Shown here: positions 34,657 to 43,825 of the stretch, piece after piece
How the letters are laid out: each line of letters starts with the position of its first letter
Numbering within the stretch: position 1 is the stretch's first letter
Source of the DNA: Bacteroidales bacterium
GTDB taxonomy: Bacteria; Bacteroidota; Bacteroidia; Bacteroidales; JACABE01
DNA length: 50,414 bases
Direction of reading: 5' to 3'
Assembly (NCBI GenBank): GCA_023251515.1
Contig: JAHEYQ010000035.1
Coordinates: 1 to 50,414, forward strand
Program-made: the position numbers and the translations under genes
The notes under the pieces: generated by a model
Seen by the model: the letters and a program-made list of their open reading frames with translations, nothing else
Told to the model about the DNA's origin: nothing
The model's database searches: none

Positions 34657-34733
34657 TAAAATTATTAGAGAGTGTAAAATATTTTGTGTAAACACAAAAT
34701 AAAAGATTCATATTTTGTACTTTAATCGTATTT

Positions 34734-34803
34734 CCCGTTCGTGCTAAGATTATTGCAGTTGGTTGAAAAAAATTCGATTTTAAAAAGCTATGATTTTACT
34801 TCG
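34734..34803 (+). promoter_or_regulatory. LytTR-type promoter of the first giant gene
   Basis: Half-sites CCCGTTCGT (34734-34742) and GCAGTTGGT (34755-34763) lie 12 nt apart and each fit 8/9 of the LytTR consensus. TGAAAAAAA follows, and a TTACTTCG -7-like box (34796-34803) begins 32 nt after the second half-site. If transcription starts here the leader is about 300 nt. Confidence 0.7.
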
Positions 34804-34870
34804 CATAATAATATAATTATGCATTTTTTTTCAAGTTGTATTGTCGTTCTGAACAGAAAATAATTACACT

Positions 34871-34906
34871 TTTTAAACAAATGAGTTCGGATTCCTGAAT
34901 TCGTAC
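34871..34906 (+). promoter_or_regulatory. Conserved leader block with dyad, copy 1
   Basis: TTTTAAACAAATGA is followed by a 22-nt dyad whose core is CGGATTCCTGAATTCG. The same block lies before the second giant gene, with only two base differences over 36 nt. One difference turns an A-T pair into G-T and so keeps pairing in RNA; the other falls at a position mismatched in both copies. It could be an operator or a leader RNA element. Confidence 0.6.
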
Positions 34907-35027
34907 ACATTTACTTAAGTAATTGTTTTTAATATAATAGACTTTAATTGTGATTGTTATATTGGCTTATTCAAATAAAATAGAATTTTAGTAAATAAAG
35001 CATGGATTTAAAAATAAAAAAAAGCAA

Positions 35028-35035
35028 TAGATTTG
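35028..35035 (+). promoter_or_regulatory. Possible second promoter (-7 box) of the first giant gene
   Basis: TAGATTTG fits TAnnTTTG within a CAATAGATTTG word that is repeated before the second giant gene. It lies 75 nt before the ATG and would give a short leader without the dyad. Confidence 0.4.
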
Positions 35036-35109
35036 TTGTGAAAATAAAATAAATATTAAAATACAAGTATATTATAATTTAAGTTATCTAATAATTAAAT
35101 AAATCAAAA

Positions 35110-38100
35110 ATGAAAAAACTAAATTTTCTTTCAGTTTTACTACTATTTATTACAGTGTTTTTTGCTCAAAATTTGAGTGGTCAAACCTACTTTTCAGAAA
35201 GTTTTGAAGGAGTTTGGAGTGGAACTCCGGCTACAGCACCCAGTGGATGGTATAATATTCACAATGCCGGAGGTGCTACACAGAAATACTGGGCTAAAAA
35301 TACCTGGAGTGGATCGGCATGGTCAAATACAAGTTATAATGCACCACCTACAACACCTACTGGTGCTTATGATTTAAGCTCAGTAGCATGGTATAATGAT
35401 TATAATGCTTCTCCTACACAAAAAGATCAATTAACAACCAATAATATTGATTTATCAGTAGCTACTATTCCAAGAGTTACTTTTTATCTTGCAATTAGTG
35501 CCAACAGTTCTCTTACTTTAAAATTAAGAGGTTCAAATGATGGTGGTGCAACTTGGGCAGATATACAAACCATAACAAAACCAGGAACAGCATGGACAAA
35601 AGTAACTGTTGCAATACCTGCTACTTATAAAGTATCTAATGCCAGATTTGGATTAGAAGTAACAGCTACCCTTGGTAGTTATGATGTTTGGGTTGATAAG
35701 TTTTCTGTTGAAGAAACACCTGTCGGTCCGATGAATGGTACTTATACCATTAATAATACCCTTCCTACTACCAGTCCGATGGTAAATGACGGAACAGGTA
35801 ACTTCAATAGTTTTACATCTGCAATAAACTATCTGAATGAAGTAGGAATCGCCGGTAGCGTAACATTCAATGTAGCTTCAGGGCTTACATTTACCGAAGA
35901 TTGTCCTGTAATTACAGCAACAGGAACTTCATCAAATTCCATTACATTTCAAAAATCAGGTTCAACAGCCAATCCTGTTATAAAACCTACAGGTACATCT
36001 GCTACTACAGATGCAGGTATTAAAATTGCAGGAGGCGATTATATTATTTTTGATGGTATTGATATTACAATTGCCACGGGTTCGCTTGTAGAATATGGAT
36101 ATTATCTCTATGGTACTTCAGCAACCAATGGAGCACAAAATAATACAATAAAGAATAGCAGTATTTCGCTTAACAAATTAAATACCAGTTCTATTGGTAT
36201 ATATTCCAATGCAAACCTTTTTACTTTGAGTAATGCTACAGGGGCAAACTCAAATAATAAATTTTACAACCTTAGCATTTCTAATGTTTATGCAGGTATG
36301 TATCTTTATGGCTATTCATCTACTTATCCCGATTTGTCCTCTGAAATCGGGATTACTGGAAGTGGAACTGCAACAACCATTGGAGGTGCAACCGCAAACG
36401 ACATAGGAAATGGAACTACAACAACCTATGGTATTAAAACCAATTATCAAAGTGGGATTAAAATATTTAATACAGAAGTAAGAAATATTAAAGGTTTGAG
36501 CACAACTGAAGTTGATGGTATTTGGCTTGCAAATACTTATGGTACAAATAATATTTATAACAACAAAATCCATGATGTAGGAACAACATGGACAACAACA
36601 GCTTCATTGGTTTATGGATTAAAACTCGATATTGCATCAGGTAATACAGCCAATGTATATAACAATACGGTAAATAATTTAACACACGGAACATTAGCCA
36701 CTGCAAGTTCAACTCAAATTGTTATAGGTATTGCAGCTCTTACTGGTTCAGGGACAAGTAATTTCTATAATAATTCTGTAAGAATTGATTTAACTGATGC
36801 CAATTCATCAAGTACGGCATTTTACGGATCATTAGCAACATACACAACTAAGAATAATATTTTTGCAAACTTTTCTACTGCAGGAATCACATCAAAAAGA
36901 TATGCCTATTATTCAAGTAGTGGTACTATTACTGAGTCTAATAATAACATATTATACATAAATCAATCAGGAACAAATAATTTCACAGGATATAGATTTG
37001 CTGATTATAAAAGTCTTGCTCAATTTGCAGCTGCAATAAGTACTACAGCTCCTTCCAATGGTGCCGAAGCAGGAAGTTCAGAAGCAAATCCAACATTTAA
37101 TACCAATGCACTTACTTTTTCAGGAAATAACCCTGCAATTTATAGCGGAACTACCATTGCATCACCAGCAATAACCATAGATATTGCAGGAAACACCAGA
37201 GATATCAGCAGACCTACCATCGGTGCTTATGAAGATCTTACATATTCATTAACAGATAATTCAGCACCGGTACTTAGCAATGTAACTATTACAGGTTCAG
37301 GAACTACATCTACTTCAATTAGTGTTGCACTTAATGATAACAGCAATTCAGCAAACAATGCAATTGTAAGGCTGTGGTATCGAATAGGAACAAGTGGTGC
37401 TTATACCGGTATAGATGCTGATTCAAAACCAAGTGGTTCAATGAATGGAACATATGCATGGAGCACAAGTTTACCTATAGGACAGTATAATTTTTATATT
37501 ACAGCCCGCGATGATCAGGGTGCAGGTACAGGTATCTGGGCAAATCCAATTTGGGCTAATAGTTTTGCAGGTTTTAATGTGGCTGATCCACCTAATCTTA
37601 TTGCAAACCCTGATGCTGCTGCCAATGTTAGAAGTTTCTCAAAAATGAAAAACCTTGCAGGTGGTACTTATGATGTTGGAAGTACTTCAACACTTGTAAA
37701 TTTAACTGCTGTTGCTAATGAATTAAATAACTCAATGCTTCAGGGCAATGTAGTTTATGAGTTAACAAGCAATTATGATGGAACAACAGGTGAAACTTTC
37801 CCAATTACTTTTAATCAATTTGCAACTGATGGTTTAGGAAGCTGGACCGTTACAATTCGTGTTAAAAGTGGTGCAGGTGCAAGAACAACATCTGGGAGTT
37901 ATGCAGGAAATCTTATAGCATTAAATGGTACTGATAGAATTAGTTTTGATGGTCGCGAAGGCGGAAGTGGTTTAACAAAAGCCTGGACAATTTCAAATAC
38001 AAATACTTCAGGAACAGCAATTTGTTTTATTAATGATGCTACTTTTAACTTATATTCGTATTGTATATTACAAGGTGCTCATACTGCAACTACTACAAAT

Positions 38101-41100
38101 GGTGTTGTTCTGTTTAGTACTACTACGGGTACAACAGGGAATGATAATAATACCATTGATAATTGCGATATTAAAAATGCTGCAAGTGATAATACTTCCA
38201 ATCTGCCATTAAATGCTATTTATGCTAGCGGAACATCAGGAAAGGAAAATGATAATAATACCATTTCTAATTGTAATATATACAATTTCTGGAATGCATC
38301 TAACAATACCTATGGAGTTAACATATCTTCATATAATACTTCATACACTATCAATTCAAATAATTTCTATCAGGGTGCAACCAGAACTGCAACAGCAGGA
38401 TCTACACACAATGGAATTTATATAAATAATGCATCAGGTAATAATTTTATTATTACCAATAACAATATTGGAGGTTCTTCTGCTAATTGTGGTGGAACCG
38501 CATGGACAGTTGGTGGATTAAATACCAATAAATTTCAGGCAATGTATCTGAATGTAGGAACAACAATTACAAGTTCTGTTCAGGGTAATAAAATCAGTAA
38601 TTTTGATTTTACAACTTCAAGTGGTACAACCACAGGAGCAGGTAGTTTCTGTGGGATAAATATTGCTGCCGGAAATGTTAACGTTGGAAATATCAACGCT
38701 AATTTTATCGGAAGTTCAAGTGTTGATAATATAAAGCTAACGGCTTCAAATGCTGCCTTGTTAGTAGGTATTAATTCAGCCAGTATAGGTTCTGTAAATA
38801 TATCAAACAATAGTATTTATGGATTAGCGAGTGTTGGTAGCCTATCATCTACCGGAGCATACTTAACAGGTATTCAAACTTCAGGAACTTTAGGTAATTA
38901 TACCATTCATAATAATATTATTGGAAGTACAACTATTGCAAATAGTTTGAGATCTGGTACATCAGGAACTTCAGGAGCTACATATGTAAAAGGTATTGAT
39001 AACAGTGCCACAGGAAGTATTGTGATTTCACAGAATACAATCGGTAATCTTGCTTCTTTGGGTTCAAATTCTTCTTCATCTTTAAGAGGTATTAATACTA
39101 TTGCCGGAACAAACTCTGTTACTATCAATACAATCAGAGATTTATATACTATAAGTGCTAATACGGGTGTTACCACTTCATCATCTCTTATTGGTATTTC
39201 TCAAACCTCAACAAATAGCGGACAATTAGTTTCTCAGAATACTATTTTCGGGTTAAGTAACAATCATTCTACTGCATCCGTTGTTGTTGCAGGTATTTAT
39301 CATGTTTGTAACAATACTGATGCTGAAGTAATCAGTCGCAATACTATTTATAACTTAGAAGCAAACAATGCAACCGCTGCTATATATGGTATTTATTCAG
39401 GAGGTTCTTCATCGGTTGCTACTAATGTGAAGAATAATATGATTCGTTTGGGTTATAAAAAAGATGGTACAGATTTAACTTTCGGATGTTTTATGGCAGG
39501 TGTTTATGATGCACAGGGTATTCATAATTACTATCATAATAGTATATATATCGGGGGTGCTAATGTAGTTAGTTCTTCTTTAAATACTTATGCATTTATT
39601 AGCAGTATTACTTCTGGTGCAAGAAGTTTTCAGAACAACATTTTTGTAAATGCACGAAGTAATGCATCTGGATCAGGAAAAAATTATGCTGTCAGGGTAG
39701 CAGGTAGTGGAGTAAATCCAACAGGGTTAACCATAAATTACAACGATTACTTTACTAGTGGAACTGGTGCTGTATATGGATATTATGGTGCTGATATAAC
39801 CAACCAAGCATCATGGAGAACAGCTGTCGGACAGGATGCAAACAGCTTTTCAGGTGATCCGCAATTTATTGCTCCTTCTGCTGTAACTCCTGATCTTCAT
39901 ATACAAGCTGCAATTCCAACATCAATTGAAGCAACAGGTATTGCAATTGGAAATGTAACAGATGATTTTGATGGAGAAATCAGAAGTAGTTTAAGCCCAA
40001 CCGACATCGGTGCTGATGCCGGAAATTTTATTTCTTCAGATATAATACCTCCAACAATCACTTATACAGCATTATCAAATACAGCCAGTCTTAACAACCG
40101 TGTCATAACAGTTACTATTACTGATCCTTCAGGTATTCCTTTAACAGGGAATGGTTTGCCGATGCTTTACTGGAAAATTAATTCAGGAACTTATTCAGGA
40201 GTTCAGGGTGTATCAATTGGTTATAATCAATATTCGTTTTCATTTGGTGACGGAGTTGTCTCAAATGATATTGTTTCTTACTATATTGTAGCTCATGATA
40301 ATGCTGCTATACCAAATATAATAAGCAATCCGTTTACAGGAGCTTCAGTATTCTCGGCTTATCCTCCGGCCTGTTCTGTTCCTCCCACAACACCAAACAC
40401 CTATACAATATTAAAATCATTTTCTGGTGTTTATAATGTAGGGGCAACACAAACATATACTTCTTTAACCAATACCGGAGGTTTGTTTGCTGCTATAAAT
40501 GCAGGAGTTGTTGTAGGAGATATAACAGTTAATATCACTTCTAACATCACTGAGTCAGGAAATAATGCATTAAATCAATTTATAGAAGAAGGTGCTGGTA
40601 ATTATCCTATGACCATTCAATCGGATGGTTCTTTGAGGGTGTTATCTAACTTATATTCAATAGATGGAAGTGCATCTTATATGATTCCTATAAATGGAGC
40701 CGATAGAGTTACTATTGATGGTGGTGTTGGCAAATTATTAACTTTCAGAGCATGGAGCGCAACCAGAGCATATACTGCTACTGTTATTGGTTTTTACAAT
40801 GGTGCTACAAATGATACACTCAGAAACTGTATTATTGAAAGTAACGAAAGTTCTAATACAATAGGTGCAATAACCATCGGAAGCGGAAATAATCAGGTTG
40901 CTATCACCAATAACGATATCAGAGACAGCAGGGCAGGGACTTACAATGCGTCTCCAAATACGGGTCTTTATTCAAATACGGCTACAAATACTTTAACTAT
41001 TACCAACAACAATATATATAACTGGACCCGATCTTCGGCAGGTACAAGCTATGGGCTTAATTTGCTGGCTGTGGCAGATGGATGTATTATATCTGGAAAT

Positions 41101-43053
41101 AATTTCTTTATGGAAAGTAGCATTTCATGTCAATATACCCAAATAGCTATTAATATTGGATTGGCAAATGGTCATATTATAAGCGATAATTATATTGGTG
41201 GACAATCAGCATTGTGCGGTGGAAGTTCTTGGACAAATAGCGGTGGTTATACAGTTACAGGTATTCAATTAGCCACCGGAACATTAGCCACCACTCAAGT
41301 TGTTAAAAATACAATACAGAATATCAGTTTAACTTCTATAGGATCTTCAGCTTTTTATGGAATTTATGTTACTGCAGGCAAAGTGGCAATAGGTAGTTCT
41401 GGTAATGGAAATATTATTGGACATAATACCGATGCAAACAAAGGAATTAAAATTGCTGGTAATACATCCTCTAATGCTATGATTTATAGTTTAAGTACCG
41501 ATATAAGTGGCATTGATTTTAATACAATTGCTAATATAAAGCAATCCAATACAACTTCTACTGCCGGACTAAAAGGGATAATTTACAGTGCCGGAAATCC
41601 AACAGTAACTAATAATATCTTAAAATCATTTTCAACAGCATCTACCAATACAAGTACTACTTCAAGCAGTGCTCTGATTGGCATTGCTACAACTTCATCT
41701 GGCTTAAACCAAATGATAGCTAAGAATATTATTACTGATTTTAGTGCATCAACTACATCTGCAAGCTCTGTGAGAATATTAGGTGTTTTATTGAGTGGTG
41801 CTACTTCTGACGGAATGATTAGTAAAAACAACATTTCAAATTTTAAAAATACCTGTACAAGTTCAACGGGTGGATATATTACCGGTATTCTTGTAAATTC
41901 GGGTTATGAGTATGTTATTGACAATAATTCTATTTCATTACAAAATGGATCAAATACTAATCCGATTAATATTCAGGGAATTTGGGATAATGCAGGAACA
42001 TCAGGTGTTAAACATTATTTTTATAATTCAATAAATATTGGAGGTTCCACTACATCCGGAACATTAAATTCATATGCTTTTTATCGCTCACTTAACACAA
42101 GTGTTGAATTGAAAAACAATATTTTAAGTAATTTAAGAACAGGTGGAACAGCTAAGCATTATAGTGTTGTTGTAAACGCAAATAGTAATTTTACCAATGA
42201 TTATAACGACTTTTTTGCTTCAAATTTATCAAATATCGGAAGTGTAAATGGTGGTACTACTGCTCTGAATTTTTCAACATGGAAATCGACTACTTTACAG
42301 GATGCAAATTCATTTAGTGTTAATCCCAATTACACTTCAGATGTAAATTTGCAACCCGTTGCTGGCAGCTACTTAATTGGATGGCCTATTGCTACTGTTA
42401 CTGCTGATATTAATGAAAATACAAGAAATATAGTTTCTCCGTCAATAGGAGCTTACGAAGAGGTTGTAAATGCAAAATCTTTGAATGTTAAAGTTTATTT
42501 GGAAGGTTTGTTTGACTTAGGCTTAGGTATGATGAGAGCAGTACAGGATGAAAACGGGGATCATTATGGGCCAACAATAGCTGATAATATAACAATTGAA
42601 TTACATAGTTCAACTTCACCTTATGAATTAATGTTTGCTTTTTCTGATATAAATTTAAGCACAAATGGCAATTGTAATATTAATTTGGTACAATCATTTA
42701 CAGGGTCTTATTACATAGTTGTTAAACATCGTAATAGCATAGAAACCTGGAGTGCATCGCCTGTTAATTTTTTAACTTCTACCACAAATTATGATTTCAC
42801 AACTTCTGCTGATAAAGCTTTTGGTGATAATTTAAAGGAACTGGAACCAGGAGTATATGCAATTTTTGGTGGTGATCTTAATCAGGATGGTTTTGTTGAT
42901 ATTACTGACTTATCAGATATGGATAATGATCTAACTATTGGAACTACAGGGTATAATGTATATGATTTAAATGGAGATGGATATGTTGATATCACAGATT
43001 TATCAGATATTGATAATAATTTAACATTTGGAATTTATAAAATTACTCCATAA
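35110..43053 (+). CDS. Giant beta-helix-type surface protein with dockerin-like C-terminus (2647 aa)
   Basis: A secreted adhesin-like protein. Signal peptide 1-24 (LLLFITVFFAQ). Residues about 28-205 are a cleaved-adhesin/MAM-like jelly roll (FSESFEGVWSG ... VWVDKFSVEE). Three long modules follow at about 212-710, 830-1630 and 1760-2445. Each opens with a TS(x)I/NxLxx(G/V)xxGxVxxxV stretch and continues as many short N/S/T/G-rich turns (NNTIDNCDI, YNNSIYIGG, FQNNIFVN) typical of a right-handed parallel beta-helix. The modules close with PTIGAYE, PTDIGADAG and PSIGAYEE. Ig-like spacers separate them (VRLWYRIGTSG; PMLYWKINSG). The last 190 residues hold a beta domain and two EF-hand-type loops, DLNQDGFVDITD (2589-2600) and DLNGDGYVDITD (2619-2630), ending YKITP. 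There is no type A or B sorting domain. It has a LytTR-type promoter and a strong terminator. Confidence 0.85.
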   Translation: MKKLNFLSVLLLFITVFFAQNLSGQTYFSESFEGVWSGTPATAPSGWYNIHNAGGATQKYWAKNTWSGSAWSNTSYNAPPTTPTGAYDLSSVAWYNDYNASPTQKDQLTTNNIDLSVATIPRVTFYLAISANSSLTLKLRGSNDGGATWADIQTITKPGTAWTKVTVAIPATYKVSNARFGLEVTATLGSYDVWVDKFSVEETPVGPMNGTYTINNTLPTTSPMVNDGTGNFNSFTSAINYLNEVGIAGSVTFNVASGLTFTEDCPVITATGTSSNSITFQKSGSTANPVIKPTGTSATTDAGIKIAGGDYIIFDGIDITIATGSLVEYGYYLYGTSATNGAQNNTIKNSSISLNKLNTSSIGIYSNANLFTLSNATGANSNNKFYNLSISNVYAGMYLYGYSSTYPDLSSEIGITGSGTATTIGGATANDIGNGTTTTYGIKTNYQSGIKIFNTEVRNIKGLSTTEVDGIWLANTYGTNNIYNNKIHDVGTTWTTTASLVYGLKLDIASGNTANVYNNTVNNLTHGTLATASSTQIVIGIAALTGSGTSNFYNNSVRIDLTDANSSSTAFYGSLATYTTKNNIFANFSTAGITSKRYAYYSSSGTITESNNNILYINQSGTNNFTGYRFADYKSLAQFAAAISTTAPSNGAEAGSSEANPTFNTNALTFSGNNPAIYSGTTIASPAITIDIAGNTRDISRPTIGAYEDLTYSLTDNSAPVLSNVTITGSGTTSTSISVALNDNSNSANNAIVRLWYRIGTSGAYTGIDADSKPSGSMNGTYAWSTSLPIGQYNFYITARDDQGAGTGIWANPIWANSFAGFNVADPPNLIANPDAAANVRSFSKMKNLAGGTYDVGSTSTLVNLTAVANELNNSMLQGNVVYELTSNYDGTTGETFPITFNQFATDGLGSWTVTIRVKSGAGARTTSGSYAGNLIALNGTDRISFDGREGGSGLTKAWTISNTNTSGTAICFINDATFNLYSYCILQGAHTATTTNGVVLFSTTTGTTGNDNNTIDNCDIKNAASDNTSNLPLNAIYASGTSGKENDNNTISNCNIYNFWNASNNTYGVNISSYNTSYTINSNNFYQGATRTATAGSTHNGIYINNASGNNFIITNNNIGGSSANCGGTAWTVGGLNTNKFQAMYLNVGTTITSSVQGNKISNFDFTTSSGTTTGAGSFCGINIAAGNVNVGNINANFIGSSSVDNIKLTASNAALLVGINSASIGSVNISNNSIYGLASVGSLSSTGAYLTGIQTSGTLGNYTIHNNIIGSTTIANSLRSGTSGTSGATYVKGIDNSATGSIVISQNTIGNLASLGSNSSSSLRGINTIAGTNSVTINTIRDLYTISANTGVTTSSSLIGISQTSTNSGQLVSQNTIFGLSNNHSTASVVVAGIYHVCNNTDAEVISRNTIYNLEANNATAAIYGIYSGGSSSVATNVKNNMIRLGYKKDGTDLTFGCFMAGVYDAQGIHNYYHNSIYIGGANVVSSSLNTYAFISSITSGARSFQNNIFVNARSNASGSGKNYAVRVAGSGVNPTGLTINYNDYFTSGTGAVYGYYGADITNQASWRTAVGQDANSFSGDPQFIAPSAVTPDLHIQAAIPTSIEATGIAIGNVTDDFDGEIRSSLSPTDIGADAGNFISSDIIPPTITYTALSNTASLNNRVITVTITDPSGIPLTGNGLPMLYWKINSGTYSGVQGVSIGYNQYSFSFGDGVVSNDIVSYYIVAHDNAAIPNIISNPFTGASVFSAYPPACSVPPTTPNTYTILKSFSGVYNVGATQTYTSLTNTGGLFAAINAGVVVGDITVNITSNITESGNNALNQFIEEGAGNYPMTIQSDGSLRVLSNLYSIDGSASYMIPINGADRVTIDGGVGKLLTFRAWSATRAYTATVIGFYNGATNDTLRNCIIESNESSNTIGAITIGSGNNQVAITNNDIRDSRAGTYNASPNTGLYSNTATNTLTITNNNIYNWTRSSAGTSYGLNLLAVADGCIISGNNFFMESSISCQYTQIAINIGLANGHIISDNYIGGQSALCGGSSWTNSGGYTVTGIQLATGTLATTQVVKNTIQNISLTSIGSSAFYGIYVTAGKVAIGSSGNGNIIGHNTDANKGIKIAGNTSSNAMIYSLSTDISGIDFNTIANIKQSNTTSTAGLKGIIYSAGNPTVTNNILKSFSTASTNTSTTSSSALIGIATTSSGLNQMIAKNIITDFSASTTSASSVRILGVLLSGATSDGMISKNNISNFKNTCTSSTGGYITGILVNSGYEYVIDNNSISLQNGSNTNPINIQGIWDNAGTSGVKHYFYNSINIGGSTTSGTLNSYAFYRSLNTSVELKNNILSNLRTGGTAKHYSVVVNANSNFTNDYNDFFASNLSNIGSVNGGTTALNFSTWKSTTLQDANSFSVNPNYTSDVNLQPVAGSYLIGWPIATVTADINENTRNIVSPSIGAYEEVVNAKSLNVKVYLEGLFDLGLGMMRAVQDENGDHYGPTIADNITIELHSSTSPYELMFAFSDINLSTNGNCNINLVQSFTGSYYIVVKHRNSIETWSASPVNFLTSTTNYDFTTSADKAFGDNLKELEPGVYAIFGGDLNQDGFVDITDLSDMDNDLTIGTTGYNVYDLNGDGYVDITDLSDIDNNLTFGIYKITP

Positions 43054-43067
43054 TAATAAACAAAAGA

Positions 43068-43112
43068 ACATCAATGTAGATTGCATTTTAGTATTCTACA
43101 TTGATGTTTTCA
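43068..43112 (+). terminator. Intrinsic terminator after the first giant gene
   Basis: A perfect 13-bp stem ACATCAATGTAGA / TCTACATTGATGT with a 14-nt loop is followed by TTTTC. Confidence 0.88.
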
Positions 43113-43368
43113 ATGGACTTGAATTACTTTTTGTATTAATTAAATAAACCCCTTAAAAAATCATTAGTCCCGATGCTATTTTGGTAAGACCGGAAATTTC
43201 GAAACCAATTTGAATTCTAATTATAACCACAACCAAGGATTGAAAATATGTAAAATATCGATTGCAGATATGCGAATAAAATAGCTATGAAAGGCAAAAA
43301 GAATGAATTAGCACAAATTTAAACGACTTCAGCTTTGTTTCTAAGTAAATTGAAGAATAGAAGAGTTA
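43113..43368. other. Intergenic stretch before the second giant gene's promoter
   Basis: About 255 nt of AT-rich sequence between the terminator and the next promoter. I see no gene, no tandem repeat and no transposase remnant here. The whole gap to the next start codon at 43826 is 772 nt. Confidence 0.5.
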
Positions 43369-43438
43369 GCATTTCGTATTAAGATTATTGCAGTTGGTTG
43401 AAAAAATTTCGCTATTAAATTGGTATATGTTTATTTCG
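43369..43438 (+). promoter_or_regulatory. LytTR-type promoter of the second giant gene
   Basis: Half-sites GCATTTCGT (43369-43377; 7/9 of the LytTR consensus) and GCAGTTGGT (43390-43398; 8/9) lie 12 nt apart. TGAAAAAAT follows and a TTATTTCG -7-like box (43431-43438) begins 32 nt after the second half-site. The sequence from TAAGATTATT through the A-run is nearly identical to the copy at 34734. A leader of about 380 nt is implied. Confidence 0.7.
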
Positions 43439-43513
43439 CACAATACTATAATAACGTAATTATAAAATAGTATATGTTATTTCATAATTTAAATAAAGTT
43501 AATTGGTTTGTGA

Positions 43514-43544
43514 GTGCATAAAATGCTTTAAGTATTTTATGCAC
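43514..43544 (+). other. Strong hairpin in the leader of the second giant gene
   Basis: A perfect 11-bp stem GTGCATAAAAT / ATTTTATGCAC with a 9-nt loop is followed by TTTATG. It lies about 80 nt downstream of the promoter box and could act as an attenuator or stabilise the leader. The other giant gene has no equivalent hairpin at this point. Confidence 0.5.
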
Positions 43545-43591
43545 TTTATGTAGCCTTGTTTATGTTGTTTTCAACTTAACATAATTGTAAA

Positions 43592-43627
43592 TTTTAAACA
43601 AATGAGTCCGAATTCCTGAATTCGTAC
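43592..43627 (+). promoter_or_regulatory. Conserved leader block with dyad, copy 2
   Basis: TTTTAAACAAATGA is identical to copy 1, then follows a 22-nt dyad with core CGAATTCCTGAATTCG, a perfect 7-bp inverted repeat around CT. Arms extend to 10 bp with one mismatch. It lies about 200 nt before the start codon. Confidence 0.6.
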
Positions 43628-43748
43628 TACTTTTTTTTGAGGCAATAATTTATATAGTTATCATAAAATAAAACACTTAAACAGATTTGCTCATATAAAT
43701 GAGGGGTTTTGACAAATTAAGCTTGAATTAACAAATGAAAAAATACAA

Positions 43749-43756
43749 TAGATTTG
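43749..43756 (+). promoter_or_regulatory. Possible second promoter (-7 box) of the second giant gene
   Basis: TAGATTTG within CAATAGATTTG, 70 nt before the ATG, in the same relative place as before the first giant gene. A TTG lies 23 nt upstream. Confidence 0.4.
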
Positions 43757-43825
43757 CAAATTACAATTAAAATAACCAAAAATATTTATTCAAATAAATT
43801 TATCTATTAATTAAACATTACAAAA

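Larger units (their letters stand above)
34473..35109 (+). other. Intergenic region before the first giant gene
   Basis: 637 nt without a recognisable gene. It holds a 21-bp minisatellite (34490-34656), a palindrome at 34680-34701 (TATTTTGTGT / ACACAAAATA), the LytTR-type promoter (34734-34803) and a leader. The leader has an AT-rich hairpin with a T-run (34803-34831), a conserved dyad block (34871-34906) and a possible second promoter (35028-35035). One forward frame through the minisatellite is open for over 60 codons but has no ATG. Confidence 0.7.

Noticed and set aside
34803..34831. AT-rich hairpin followed by eight T, read as a terminator or attenuator
   Set aside because: The expected transcription start from the adjoining promoter falls inside the hairpin, so the stem would probably not form in that RNA; kept only as a note in the intergenic entry.
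34881..34898. A five-codon upstream ORF (ATG ... TGA) in the dyad block, also present at 43602-43619
   Set aside because: Two of its five codons differ between copies at positions that change the residue, whereas the dyad pairing is kept, so conservation is better explained by structure than by coding.
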